Source of the DNA: JBECKQ01 sp040235375
GTDB lineage: Bacteria; Planctomycetota; Phycisphaerae; UBA1845
Assembly (NCBI GenBank): GCA_040235375.1
Contig: JBECKQ010000133.1
Span: forward strand, 1 to 11,787
Reading direction: 5' to 3'
DNA: 11,787 bases
The notes under the pieces were generated by a model. It was given only the letters and a program-made list of their open reading frames with translations, did no database searches and was not told the origin of the DNA. The translations under genes were made by a program, and so were the position numbers. Below are positions 1 to 6,171 of the stretch, piece after piece. Within the stretch, counting starts at the first letter, position 1, and every line of letters begins with the position of its first letter.

Positions 1-173
1 TTGTTCACGAGAACGAGCACCTGGTCCGGCTCGACCTCCACGCGGACGCCGAACCATACCACGGCCAGAAGCACTGCCGACAGCACGAGCACGACGCCGA
101 TCAGCCGTCCGATCCACCCAAACGGCGAGCGCCGCATCGCCCGGGTCGGCTGCTGCGCGTCATATTGAGACAT
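1..173 (-). CDS. N-terminal part of a membrane-anchored SPFH/band-7-like protein (partial)
   Basis: The gene runs off the left edge; only 57 codons are visible. The ATG at 173 is preceded by a purine-rich GGAAGGAAG ribosome site, which supports this start. Residues 1-18 are polar with several arginines, residues about 22-42 form one hydrophobic membrane segment, and the chain continues as VRVEVEPDQVLVLVN. A single N-terminal anchor followed by a V-x-V-x-P-x-x-V-x-V-L-V strand is how many SPFH (stomatin/prohibitin/flotillin) proteins begin, with the SPFH domain after the anchor. That family assignment is inference, because the diagnostic part of the domain lies outside the window. The 63-residue zinc-ribbon gene lies upstream on the same strand, 159 bases away. 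SPFH and zinc-ribbon proteins are known to share operons in some bacteria, which mildly supports the call. Confidence 0.5.
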   Translation of the reverse strand, partial: MSQYDAQQPTRAMRRSPFGWIGRLIGVVLVLSAVLLAVVWFGVRVEVEPDQVLVLVN

Positions 174-228
174 GGCTCTTCCTTCCTTGTTTGCTGGACT
201 TGCCGTTTATGTCGATACGCCGGTCCTC

Positions 229-277
229 GTGGCACGGGCTTCCAGCCCGTGATTCATGGACAGGATGCCCGTGTGAC
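229..277. repeat. REP-like palindromic intergenic element
   Basis: Positions 233-251 read CACGGGCTTCCAGCCCGTG, an exact 8-base stem with a 3-base loop. Positions 255-273 read CATGGACAGGATGCCCGTG, whose reverse complement matches 233-251 at 15 of 19 positions. The element is therefore a hairpin nested in a larger imperfect palindrome. It fills part of the 159-base gap between the zinc-ribbon gene and the SPFH-like gene. I recall similar 'cacgggcttccagcccgtg' elements scattered between planctomycete genes. No T-run follows on the minus strand, so it is not a classical intrinsic terminator, though it could attenuate transcription between the two genes. Confidence 0.6.
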
Positions 278-332
278 AGCATCCGACGAAAACAGTGTCA
301 CACAATTGGCATCTGCCGGAAACGCTCCAGGT

Positions 333-524
333 CTACCAGAGGCCCTTGCCGCACTGGGCGCAGAAACGTGCGTGCGTCGGGTTGAGGTGCCGGCAGTGGG
401 GACAGGGCGTCTCCGTGCCCAGGCGCAGGCCCTCTCTGTCACGTCCGGCGCGCCGAAGCACTGTCACGCCGACCAACACCGCCGCGATCAGGATCAGGAT
501 CACGATGATCGTCATGGGCCCCAT
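333..524 (-). CDS. Small single-pass membrane protein with a C-terminal zinc ribbon
   Basis: A 63-residue protein. The ATG at 524 has a GAGGA ribosome site 7 bases upstream; a second in-frame ATG (residue 4) is a poorer choice. Residues about 4-23 are a hydrophobic membrane segment (MTIIVILILIAAVLVGVTVL), followed by a basic stretch RRAGRDR that favours a cytoplasmic C-terminus by the positive-inside rule. Residues 41-58 hold two CxxC pairs, C41-x2-C44 and C55-x2-C58, ten residues apart, the usual short zinc ribbon found at the ends of many membrane-associated bacterial proteins. The ribbon sits four residues from the C-terminus. No enzymatic function can be read from it. A role as a small partner of the downstream SPFH-like protein is only a contextual guess. 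Its cysteine pairs resemble those at the N-terminus of the LemA protein at 10223-10936. Confidence 0.75.
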   Translation of the reverse strand: MGPMTIIVILILIAAVLVGVTVLRRAGRDREGLRLGTETPCPHCRHLNPTHARFCAQCGKGLW

Positions 525-786
525 TTGCTTTTCCTCATGCGCGCCTGGCTCACTAAAGAAAATATACACGATGGTCCCGGCAACGCCATTTATAACCCGC
601 CCGCGCCTTTGGAACACGCTCCTGCCGCCAGCGCACGCGGCGGATACTGGTCTATCGGCGGGCGTGCTTGCAGCACCGCAGCACACGCGTTGTAATCTGG
701 GAACTGGGGGTACGTGCCCGCAGCGCATGCCGGGCAGGCATTCCGCGCCGTCAGAAGAAAGGCGTTGAATCATCTGGAGCGCAAGC
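525..786. other. Divergent intergenic region between the zinc-ribbon gene and ade
   Basis: These 262 bases separate two genes that point away from each other, so promoters for both should lie here. I see AT-rich islands (TATAAC at 589-594, and TATATT on the minus strand near 560) but no convincing -35/-10 pair with 16-18 base spacing for either gene. Open frames crossing the region lack ribosome sites and recognisable motifs. The only clear signal is the GGAG ribosome site at 776-779 for ade. Confidence 0.5.
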
Positions 787-2511
787 GTGGATCTGAAAAC
801 TCGAATCGACATCGCCGCCGGCCGCCAGCCCGCCGACCTCGTCCTCAAAGGTGGCCGCATCGTCAACGTCCTGTCCTGTGAAATACACGAAGGGGACGTG
901 GCCATCGCCGGCGACCGCATCGTCGGCATCGGCAAATACGATGGTAAGGAGATCCTCCAACTTGACGGCCGGTACGTCTGCCCCGGCTTCATCGACGCTC
1001 ACGTGCACATCGAATCGTCCATGCTGAGCGTGCCGAAGTTCGCGGCGCTGGTGGCGTCGCACGGCACCGCGGCCGTCGTCACCGATCCGCACGAAATCGC
1101 CAACGTGATGGGCACCGAGGGCATTCGTTTCATGCTCTCGTCGAGCAAGTACTGTCCGATCCACGTGTACGTGATGATCAGCTCGTGCGTGCCGGCGTCG
1201 CCGTTCGAGAGCGCCGGCGCCGAGCTCACCGCGCTGGACATTCAACCGCTGCTGACCGATCGGTGGGTCCTCGGACTGGCGGAGATGATGAACTTCCCCA
1301 GCGTCGTCCACGGCGACTCCGCCACGCTCGACAAGCTCAACATTCCCGGCGTCCACCGGATCGACGGCCACGCCCCCGGCCTGACCGGCCATTCGCTGTG
1401 CGCTTACGCCGTGGCCGGTATCGGCAGCGACCACGAATGCACGACGGCACAAGAAGCGCTCGAGAAGCTCCGCGTCGGCATGCACGTCATGATTCGCGAA
1501 GGCAGCCAGGCACGAAACCTCACTGCGCTGGTGCCCGTCGTGACGCCGGAGCGGCTCGACCGCTTCATGTTCGTCACCGACGACAAGGATGTGGAGGATC
1601 TCATCAAGGAGGGGCACATCGACCACATGATCCGCCGGGCCGTCGAGCTGGGGATGCAGCCCGTTCACGCGATCAAGCTTGCCACGATCAACCCCGCTCG
1701 GTATTTCGGCTTGCGGCATCTGGGCGCGATCGCGCCGGGTCGGATGGCGTCGATCTGCGTGCTCGATGACCTCGAGCGCTGCAAGGTCAGCCGTGTCTAT
1801 CATGCCGGGCGACTCATCATAGACGAGGGCCAGTTCATCGATCGGGATGCCGACAAACGAAAGCCGCAAATCCTGCGCAGCAGCATCAACGTGCAATGGC
1901 TCGAGCCGGAGCAGTTCGCCATCAAGGCGCCCGACAACCACGAGTGCCATGTACACGTGATCAGGGTCCTGGAGGACCGGATCGATACGGAGCGGACGAT
2001 CGAGACGATGCGGCCGGTCGGCGGCGAGCTGCATGCCGATCCGAGGCGCGATCTCGCCAAGGTCGCGGTCATCGAACGCCACCAGGCGAGCGGCAAGACG
2101 GGGCTCGGATTCGTCCGGGGGTTCGGACTGTCCGGCGGTGCAATCGCGTCATCTGTCGGGCACGACTCGCACAATCTGGTGGTGGCGGGCACGAACGATC
2201 ACGACATGTACACGGCCGCCGTCCAGTTGGTGAAGATTCGCGGCGGCTTCTGCGCCGTGCGCGACGGGACGATTCTGGCCGAGGTGCCGCTGCCCATCGG
2301 CGGCCTGATGAGCGACGTGGATTCGCAAACGTTGAGCGATCAGCTCGCCGTCCTGCACGAGGCCGTCGCCGGAATGGACTGCAAGCTTCGCCGTCCCTTC
2401 ATGGCTCTGTCGTTCCTCAGCCTGTCGGTCATCGGCAAGCTCAAGCTGACCGATCAGGGACTCGTGGACGTGGACAAGTTCCAACTGATCGGCCTGATCG
2501 CGGACGGATAG
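787..2511 (+). CDS. ade: Adenine deaminase
   Basis: Ade hydrolyses adenine to hypoxanthine and ammonia (EC 3.5.4.2) in purine salvage, in the cytoplasm. The 574-residue product is of usual family length. It begins at GTG 787, with GGAG 7 bases upstream. Family signatures appear in order: the amidohydrolase metal-binding strand FIDAHVHIESSML (68-80, H72 and H74), VTDPHEIANVMG (98-109), GLAEMMNFPSV (163-173), DGHAPGLTG (193-201), GIGSDHECT (211-219), GMHVMIREGS (231-240) and DDK (265-267). These supply the metal ligands and active site. The Ade-specific C-terminal domain follows, with GFGLSGGAIASSVGHDSHNLVVAG (two parts, 445-456 and 457-468). The later part separates Ade from dihydroorotases and other amidohydrolases. 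rsmG follows after 6 bases, suggesting cotranscription. Confidence 0.96.
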   Translation: MDLKTRIDIAAGRQPADLVLKGGRIVNVLSCEIHEGDVAIAGDRIVGIGKYDGKEILQLDGRYVCPGFIDAHVHIESSMLSVPKFAALVASHGTAAVVTDPHEIANVMGTEGIRFMLSSSKYCPIHVYVMISSCVPASPFESAGAELTALDIQPLLTDRWVLGLAEMMNFPSVVHGDSATLDKLNIPGVHRIDGHAPGLTGHSLCAYAVAGIGSDHECTTAQEALEKLRVGMHVMIREGSQARNLTALVPVVTPERLDRFMFVTDDKDVEDLIKEGHIDHMIRRAVELGMQPVHAIKLATINPARYFGLRHLGAIAPGRMASICVLDDLERCKVSRVYHAGRLIIDEGQFIDRDADKRKPQILRSSINVQWLEPEQFAIKAPDNHECHVHVIRVLEDRIDTERTIETMRPVGGELHADPRRDLAKVAVIERHQASGKTGLGFVRGFGLSGGAIASSVGHDSHNLVVAGTNDHDMYTAAVQLVKIRGGFCAVRDGTILAEVPLPIGGLMSDVDSQTLSDQLAVLHEAVAGMDCKLRRPFMALSFLSLSVIGKLKLTDQGLVDVDKFQLIGLIADG

Positions 2512-2517
2512 CGCTCC

Positions 2518-3198
2518 TTGCCTTTCGACCGCATCACGTTCACCCGCACGCTGGCCGGCGCGGCCGCTGAGCTCGGCCTCGCGAGCGAGCCATCGTTGCT
2601 GGACCGCGCGGCAGACCATTTCGCGCTGGTGCTCGAGGTCAATCAGCAGTTCAACCTGACGCGGATCGTCGACGCGACCGAGGCGGCCGCGAAGCTCTAC
2701 GGTGATTCACTCGCCGCCCTGGCTTGGGTCGACGGCGAGGGCGCGCAGGTGCGGCGATGTCTGGACATCGGAACCGGCGCCGGTTTTCCTGCTGTTCCGA
2801 TCGCGATCTGGCGTCCGGCGTGGCAGGTGACAGCCGTCGATTCCACCGGGAAAAAGGCGAGGTTCATCCGTGAATGCGCCGCATCACTCGGCATTGACAA
2901 CCTGACGGCCAAACACGCCCGCGCCGGTCAGCAAAAGCCGGCGCGGCCGTTTGATCTCGTGCTGATGAAGGCGGTCGGCACCCTCGAACGGGCTCTGTCG
3001 TGCACGAGAGGTACCGTCCGCCGCGACGGCTACGTCATCGTCTACAAGGGGCCAGGACTGACTCGCGCAGAGCTGGACGCCGGGCAGGAGCAGGCCGAGG
3101 GCCTCGGCATGCAGACGTGGGACACGTTCGACTACGACCTGTCGTGCGGCGCCGAGCGCCTCGAACACAGCCTCGTCATTTACCGCCGCGTAAGCTGA
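2518..3198 (+). CDS. rsmG: 16S rRNA (guanine-527-N7)-methyltransferase RsmG
   Basis: RsmG (GidB) uses SAM to methylate G527 (E. coli numbering) of 16S rRNA; its loss gives low-level streptomycin resistance in several bacteria. The product has 226 residues, close to the usual 205-240. Visible signatures are QQFNLTRI (43-50), the SAM-binding loop CLDIGTGAGFPAVPIAI (81-97), DSTGKKARFI (108-117) and a C-terminal YKGPG (176-180). The usual acidic-arginine region is odd: where most RsmG proteins have '...SRA', this one reads LMKAVG (149-154) with lysine 151, and the normal RAE after the third strand is RAG (135-137). The start is TTG 2518, six bases after the ade stop, with only a weak GGA upstream. 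I chose it because it gives the expected N-terminus and no nearby ATG or GTG does. Translational coupling to ade is likely. Confidence 0.92.
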   Translation: MPFDRITFTRTLAGAAAELGLASEPSLLDRAADHFALVLEVNQQFNLTRIVDATEAAAKLYGDSLAALAWVDGEGAQVRRCLDIGTGAGFPAVPIAIWRPAWQVTAVDSTGKKARFIRECAASLGIDNLTAKHARAGQQKPARPFDLVLMKAVGTLERALSCTRGTVRRDGYVIVYKGPGLTRAELDAGQEQAEGLGMQTWDTFDYDLSCGAERLEHSLVIYRRVS

Positions 3199-3222
3199 TA
3201 TCTGATCTCTGGCCCCACCGCG

Positions 3223-3247
3223 CCTTCGCCGTCACTGTTTCCAACGA
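3223..3247 (+). repeat. 25-base direct repeat, copy 1
   Basis: CCTTCGCCGTCA followed by CTGTTTCCAACGA. It matches copy 2 (3325-3349) at 22 of 25 positions, with no gap. The two copies start 102 bases apart and bracket the element at 3280-3305. Confidence 0.75.
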
Positions 3248-3279
3248 ACATGTCGCCCCACCATTCCCCGTTACCCCGG

Positions 3280-3305
3280 TCCGAGCCGCGCCCGTGAGGA
3301 AGCGG
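3280..3305 (-). repeat. PHGRGSD-type dispersed element, minus orientation
   Basis: On the minus strand this reads CCGCTTCCTCACGGGCGCGG followed by CTCGGA, which in one frame translates as PLPHGRGSD. I recall this motif recurring between genes in planctomycete assemblies, where it is often mistaken for coding sequence. An inverted copy lies at 3545-3568. Confidence 0.7.
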
Positions 3306-3324
3306 ACTGGCGCACTCAACCACT

Positions 3325-3349
3325 CCTTCGCCGTCAACGCTTCCAACGA
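3325..3349 (+). repeat. 25-base direct repeat, copy 2
   Basis: CCTTCGCCGTCA followed by ACGCTTCCAACGA, 22 of 25 identical to copy 1. It begins 19 bases after the PHGRGSD-type element, so copy 1, the element and copy 2 form one compact block at 3223-3349. Confidence 0.75.
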
Positions 3350-3544
3350 CTAAGTTAATCATTCTCCTGTGTCTTCCATTCCCGAATGGCGCACCAATGG
3401 TAGCTCGGAACTTCAGTACCCTGGTCGGGGATCACACCTATATCCTTTGTCTTTTCATCCGCCCGACAGGGTGCACGATTGCCGCCCCTGCAAACGGAAG
3501 AAAGGCAGAGAATGTTGCCGGCACATCGCTGGTGGACGTTGTAT

Positions 3545-3568
3545 CCGCTCCCTCGGTCGCGGCTCTGA
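3545..3568 (+). repeat. PHGRGSD-type dispersed element, plus orientation
   Basis: Reads CCGCTCCCTCGGTCGCGG followed by CTCTGA. Compared with the minus-strand copy at 3280-3305 it lacks two bases (AC) and matches 21 of the remaining 24. It ends 4 bases before the stop of the anti-sigma gene, so together the two copies bracket about 240 bases of unique sequence as inverted repeats. Confidence 0.65.
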
Positions 3569-3572
3569 CACT

Positions 3573-5219
3573 TCAATCGTCGGCGGACATCTGGATGACG
3601 AGCGTCACGTAGTCTTGGGCGGGCGCCGTTGCGGTCATCTTCTCGAACGGCGGCTCGAAGTAGTAACCATACCCGGTCAGTGGCACGCCCGACGTACCTG
3701 CCTCCGCCGATCCGGGCGCAGGAGTACCAACCACTTCCTTATCGGCAGGCATGCCGCCGGTGGATGCAGTCTTGCTTTCGAAAGTACTCTCCACCGGCTG
3801 CGAAGCGGCCCTGCGCTGCGGCACTGGTGACGAGCCGGCCGTTTCTTGCTGCGAACTCTTGTCCGATTCCTTCGCCAGCCGATCGAGCAACTTGGCGATC
3901 GTCATATCCTGCGGCTTCTCCTCGCGGCTGGATGCCTCCGGCTCAGCGCGTTGCGACGTCGCTCTGCGGATCGACTCATCGCGCGCTATCCGCTGCGGCC
4001 CCTGCAGCGGCTGGCCGGTCGTGCGCTGTGCGAGAGCGATCACGTTCTTCCTGCCTTCGGCGGTCAGTCCGCCGACGCTGAGCTGTACGTCAGACGGCTC
4101 GGGGGGATTCTGGTCAAGCTCGGCAACCAGGTCGCCCACCTCCTCGGCCGGCAGGCGAAGGAGCACCTGTCGTTCATGCGTGCCGGCCGGCTGGTAGTTC
4201 CGCTGCGCCTGGCCGCGGACGAAGACGCGCGACGTGAGAGCGGGCCGGCTCTCGCCTCCGGACCGAACGGCGACAAAGCCGCGGCGGTTGAGCGACGCAT
4301 CCAGCCGCTGGTCGAAGATCTCCAGCTCGCGATCGTCGGGGAAACGAACGGCAAGCCGCAACGGCTCGTTTGCGAACTGATGCGACGCCAAGGCGTCCAC
4401 TCCGGCGCCTTGGGCCAGCTTCTGCTCGAGCGTCTGAGAATCCGCCGGTTCCGGAACACGCAGAACCGTGGCGCCGGCACGACCGTAGTTTCCGCGGGCT
4501 CGACTTTTCCTCACGGTGTCTGCGGCGACCGCAGGCGCTTCGCTCGGCGTGGCATCCTTGCTCTCGACCGGCGAAGGGGCGTGAAGCAAGCCGAGGGCAA
4601 GCTGGTCGTCGCCCGCACGCTTTTCGTCAGTCACCGACGGAGACACGCCTTCGCGGGTCTCGGCATCCGGTTGTGCATGTCCGCCGCCACCGAAACCGTC
4701 CGCCCCTCTTACGTCCCGGGCGGCACTCGGCACGCGTTCCACTTTCGGCTCCGTTTTCTTGTTACCTTTTCCAAAGGCGTCGAGAGCCGGCGCCGCTCGG
4801 CGTTCCGCACTTTTCGGCGGCGCCATCGCCAGTCGCGGCTCAGGCGTCACGCTCCGACCGCTCATCTGGACGGCGAACCAGAGACCGCCACCAACCAGAA
4901 TTACAAAAGCCGCCGCCAAGGGCAGCAGCGAGAAAATCGGCCGGCCGTGCCGCTTCAGCCTCACGTTCTCGTCCGACGGGCCGAGCAGTTCGTCGCGCTC
5001 AAGCGCCGCGGAGACCTCATCAAGAATCTCCGACGGAGCAGGCTCGCGTGGCAGCGACCGTACGGCCGTCACCACCGCTTGCAGCTCGTCAAGGATCGCT
5101 CGCGCCTCGGCGTTCTCACGCAGCAGCGTTTCGACCTGGGCGCGCTCCTCGGCCGACAGCTCGCCGTCGAGGTAAGCCGAAAGTCGTTCGCCGATCTGAT
5201 CTCGCTGCTCAGGCGTCAT
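3573..5219 (-). CDS. Anti-sigma-factor-like single-pass membrane protein with long outer region
   Basis: A 548-residue protein. Residues 8-50 (ERLSAYLDGELSAEERAQVE and onward) match the N-terminal sigma-binding helices of zf-HC2/RsgI-type anti-sigma factors. The zinc ligands normally found in CxxC after this helix are replaced by ENAEAR (35-40), and the whole protein contains no cysteine. Residues about 94-117 form one membrane segment. Beyond it lie about 430 residues: a low-complexity Ala/Pro/Ser/Glu stretch (120-260), two short folded-looking blocks (about 286-320, PLRLAVRFPDDRELEIFDQR onward; about 331-398, with VLLRLPAEEVGDLVAELDQ), another low-complexity stretch, and a conserved-looking end (515-548, YGYYFEPPFEKM and VTLVIQM). 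I do not recognise the outer blocks. The ATG overlaps the sigma-factor stop (ATGA, 5216-5219), so the pair should be translationally coupled. Expected role: hold the sigma factor at the membrane and release it on an envelope signal. This is inference from the N-terminus and context. Confidence 0.8.
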   Translation of the reverse strand: MTPEQRDQIGERLSAYLDGELSAEERAQVETLLRENAEARAILDELQAVVTAVRSLPREPAPSEILDEVSAALERDELLGPSDENVRLKRHGRPIFSLLPLAAAFVILVGGGLWFAVQMSGRSVTPEPRLAMAPPKSAERRAAPALDAFGKGNKKTEPKVERVPSAARDVRGADGFGGGGHAQPDAETREGVSPSVTDEKRAGDDQLALGLLHAPSPVESKDATPSEAPAVAADTVRKSRARGNYGRAGATVLRVPEPADSQTLEQKLAQGAGVDALASHQFANEPLRLAVRFPDDRELEIFDQRLDASLNRRGFVAVRSGGESRPALTSRVFVRGQAQRNYQPAGTHERQVLLRLPAEEVGDLVAELDQNPPEPSDVQLSVGGLTAEGRKNVIALAQRTTGQPLQGPQRIARDESIRRATSQRAEPEASSREEKPQDMTIAKLLDRLAKESDKSSQQETAGSSPVPQRRAASQPVESTFESKTASTGGMPADKEVVGTPAPGSAEAGTSGVPLTGYGYYFEPPFEKMTATAPAQDYVTLVIQMSADD

Positions 5220-5884
5220 TCGTCGTTTCCGTCCGCGAGAATCTTCCGCATGGCCATTCGCCCCCGGAAGATCCGCGACTTCACCGTTCCCACTGCGATC
5301 TCCAGCACGTCGGCAATCTGCTGGTAATCGAGCCCTTCGACGTCGCGCAGCACGAGCACGACGCGGTAGTCGGGCTCAATGTCCTGAAGCGCCGCGGCCG
5401 TTTGCTCCGCCGTCTCGGAGTTCATCGACACCGCCATCGGATCGTCCGTCCGCGAATCCGGCACGCGAAGATCGGCGGCAACGGCCAAGTCGCCGTCACC
5501 ATCACCGCCGGCGTGCATCGAAAGCACGCGTCTCCCCTTTCGACGATGCGATATCGACCGGTTCACCGCGATCCGAAACAGCCATGTGTAAAAGCCGCTC
5601 TTACCCTTGAAGCCGCCGATCCGCTCGAACGCCTTCAGGAACACGTCCTGCGTCAGGTCGCGGGCGTCCTCGCCGTGGCCGGTAATTCGCCAGCAGGTAT
5701 TGTAAACGCGGTCCTGGTACTTGCAGACGAGCTTGGAGAACGCCTCGGTGCTGCCCGCCTGCACCTGGCGGACGAGCAGAGCGTCTTCAAAGCCGCCGGC
5801 CAGCGAGCCAGGTTCGCTCCCCTGCTCATTCGACGCGGTGGCGGTCGAGAGGTTCCCGTAATTGTCGCGGACCCGGGCGGACAT
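5216..5884 (-). CDS. ECF-family RNA polymerase sigma factor (sigma-70 family)
   Basis: A 222-residue product starting at ATG 5884, with AGGAG 5 bases upstream; the frame stays open to 6154 but that extension has no family similarity. Residues 33-115 are sigma region 2 (ALLVRQVQAGSTEAFSKLV, DLTQDVFLKAFERIGGFKG, FYTWLFRIAVNRSISHRRK), covering the core-binding and -10 recognition segments. Residues about 160-215 are region 4 with its helix-turn-helix (VLVLRDVEGLDYQQIADVLE then IAVGTVKSRIFRGR), which binds the -35 element. Between them lies a slightly long, Gly/Asp-rich linker (120-158). The protein directs RNA polymerase to a small set of promoters. The overlapping downstream gene encodes the likely anti-sigma. 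No obvious self-recognised promoter could be picked out upstream. Confidence 0.93.
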   Translation of the reverse strand: MSARVRDNYGNLSTATASNEQGSEPGSLAGGFEDALLVRQVQAGSTEAFSKLVCKYQDRVYNTCWRITGHGEDARDLTQDVFLKAFERIGGFKGKSGFYTWLFRIAVNRSISHRRKGRRVLSMHAGGDGDGDLAVAADLRVPDSRTDDPMAVSMNSETAEQTAAALQDIEPDYRVVLVLRDVEGLDYQQIADVLEIAVGTVKSRIFRGRMAMRKILADGNDE

Positions 5885-6171
5885 CGAGACTCCTGCGAGC
5901 CGGCTGGGGGCGTGATCGCGGTCTGAACTCGCCCACCATCTTCGTGCGACAGTGCTGGCGGCGTCAACCGGGACGGCGGGCGCTGCCGCTGTTTGATACC
6001 GCCTGGGGCCCCCTTGGACGCAGCCACGGGCCGTTGCCGATAACACGGATCGCCGACTTTCCGGGCAAAGCCGGCGCCGCTGTGACGCCGTCGTTGCTTT
6101 TCCCCGGTCGAACCCGTAGAAATACACGGCTTTGCGGCCGTCCAGCCTTTCCAACAGCAGGAGTTCGATCA
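5885..6171. other. Divergent intergenic region between sigma factor gene and aspS
   Basis: These 287 bases separate the starts of the sigma factor and aspS genes and should hold both promoters. A candidate plus-strand promoter for aspS is listed separately. On the minus strand a TTGACG hexamer lies about 60 bases upstream of the sigma gene, but the hexamer 17 bases further (CGAAGA) is a poor -10, so I do not call it. The frames of both flanking genes stay open through much of the region, but with no family similarity. Confidence 0.5.
6094..6122 (+). promoter_or_regulatory. Candidate sigma-70-type promoter for aspS
   Basis: TTGCTT (6094-6099) and TAGAAA (6117-6122) are separated by 17 bases, about 50 bases upstream of the aspS GTG. 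The hexamers match the consensus at 3 and 4 of 6 positions, so this is a guess based on spacing and placement. Confidence 0.3.

Larger units (their letters stand above)
3199..3572. other. Non-coding convergent region with composite repeats
   Basis: These 374 bases lie between two genes that converge (rsmG and the anti-sigma gene). They hold a 25-base direct repeat pair, two inverted copies of a PHGRGSD-type element (listed separately) and a short dyad CCATTCCCGAATGG at 3376-3389. Short open frames exist on both strands but none has a ribosome site or a recognisable domain, and they run through the repeats. No T-tailed hairpin that would serve as a terminator for either gene stands out. Confidence 0.6.

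Noticed and set aside
165..768. Overlapping plus-strand frames in the left intergenic area
   Set aside because: They cross the palindromic repeat and the opposite strand of the zinc-ribbon gene, with no recognisable product.
751..2082. A 443-codon open frame on the minus strand across ade
   Set aside because: It is antisense to a gene with clear adenine deaminase motifs; its His/Asp/Arg-rich composition is the usual shadow of GC-rich coding DNA and shows no domain.
3180..3362. A 60-codon minus-strand frame containing SPLPHGRGSD
   Set aside because: Made almost entirely of intergenic repeats and overlapping the end of rsmG; no ribosome site.
3355..3612. Short frames (minus 3355-3576, plus 3397-3612) that might be a decayed gene
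   Set aside because: I looked for remnants of a known domain in both and found none; one includes the repeat at 3545-3568.
3846..5926. Two long plus-strand frames (3846-5327 and 4370-5926) opposite the sigma/anti-sigma genes
   Set aside because: Arg-rich, without domains, and opposite genes that have good starts and family similarity.
5885..6154. N-terminal extension of the sigma factor by 90 codons
   Set aside because: Low-complexity Arg/Ala sequence with no similarity; ATG 5884 has a strong AGGAG site.
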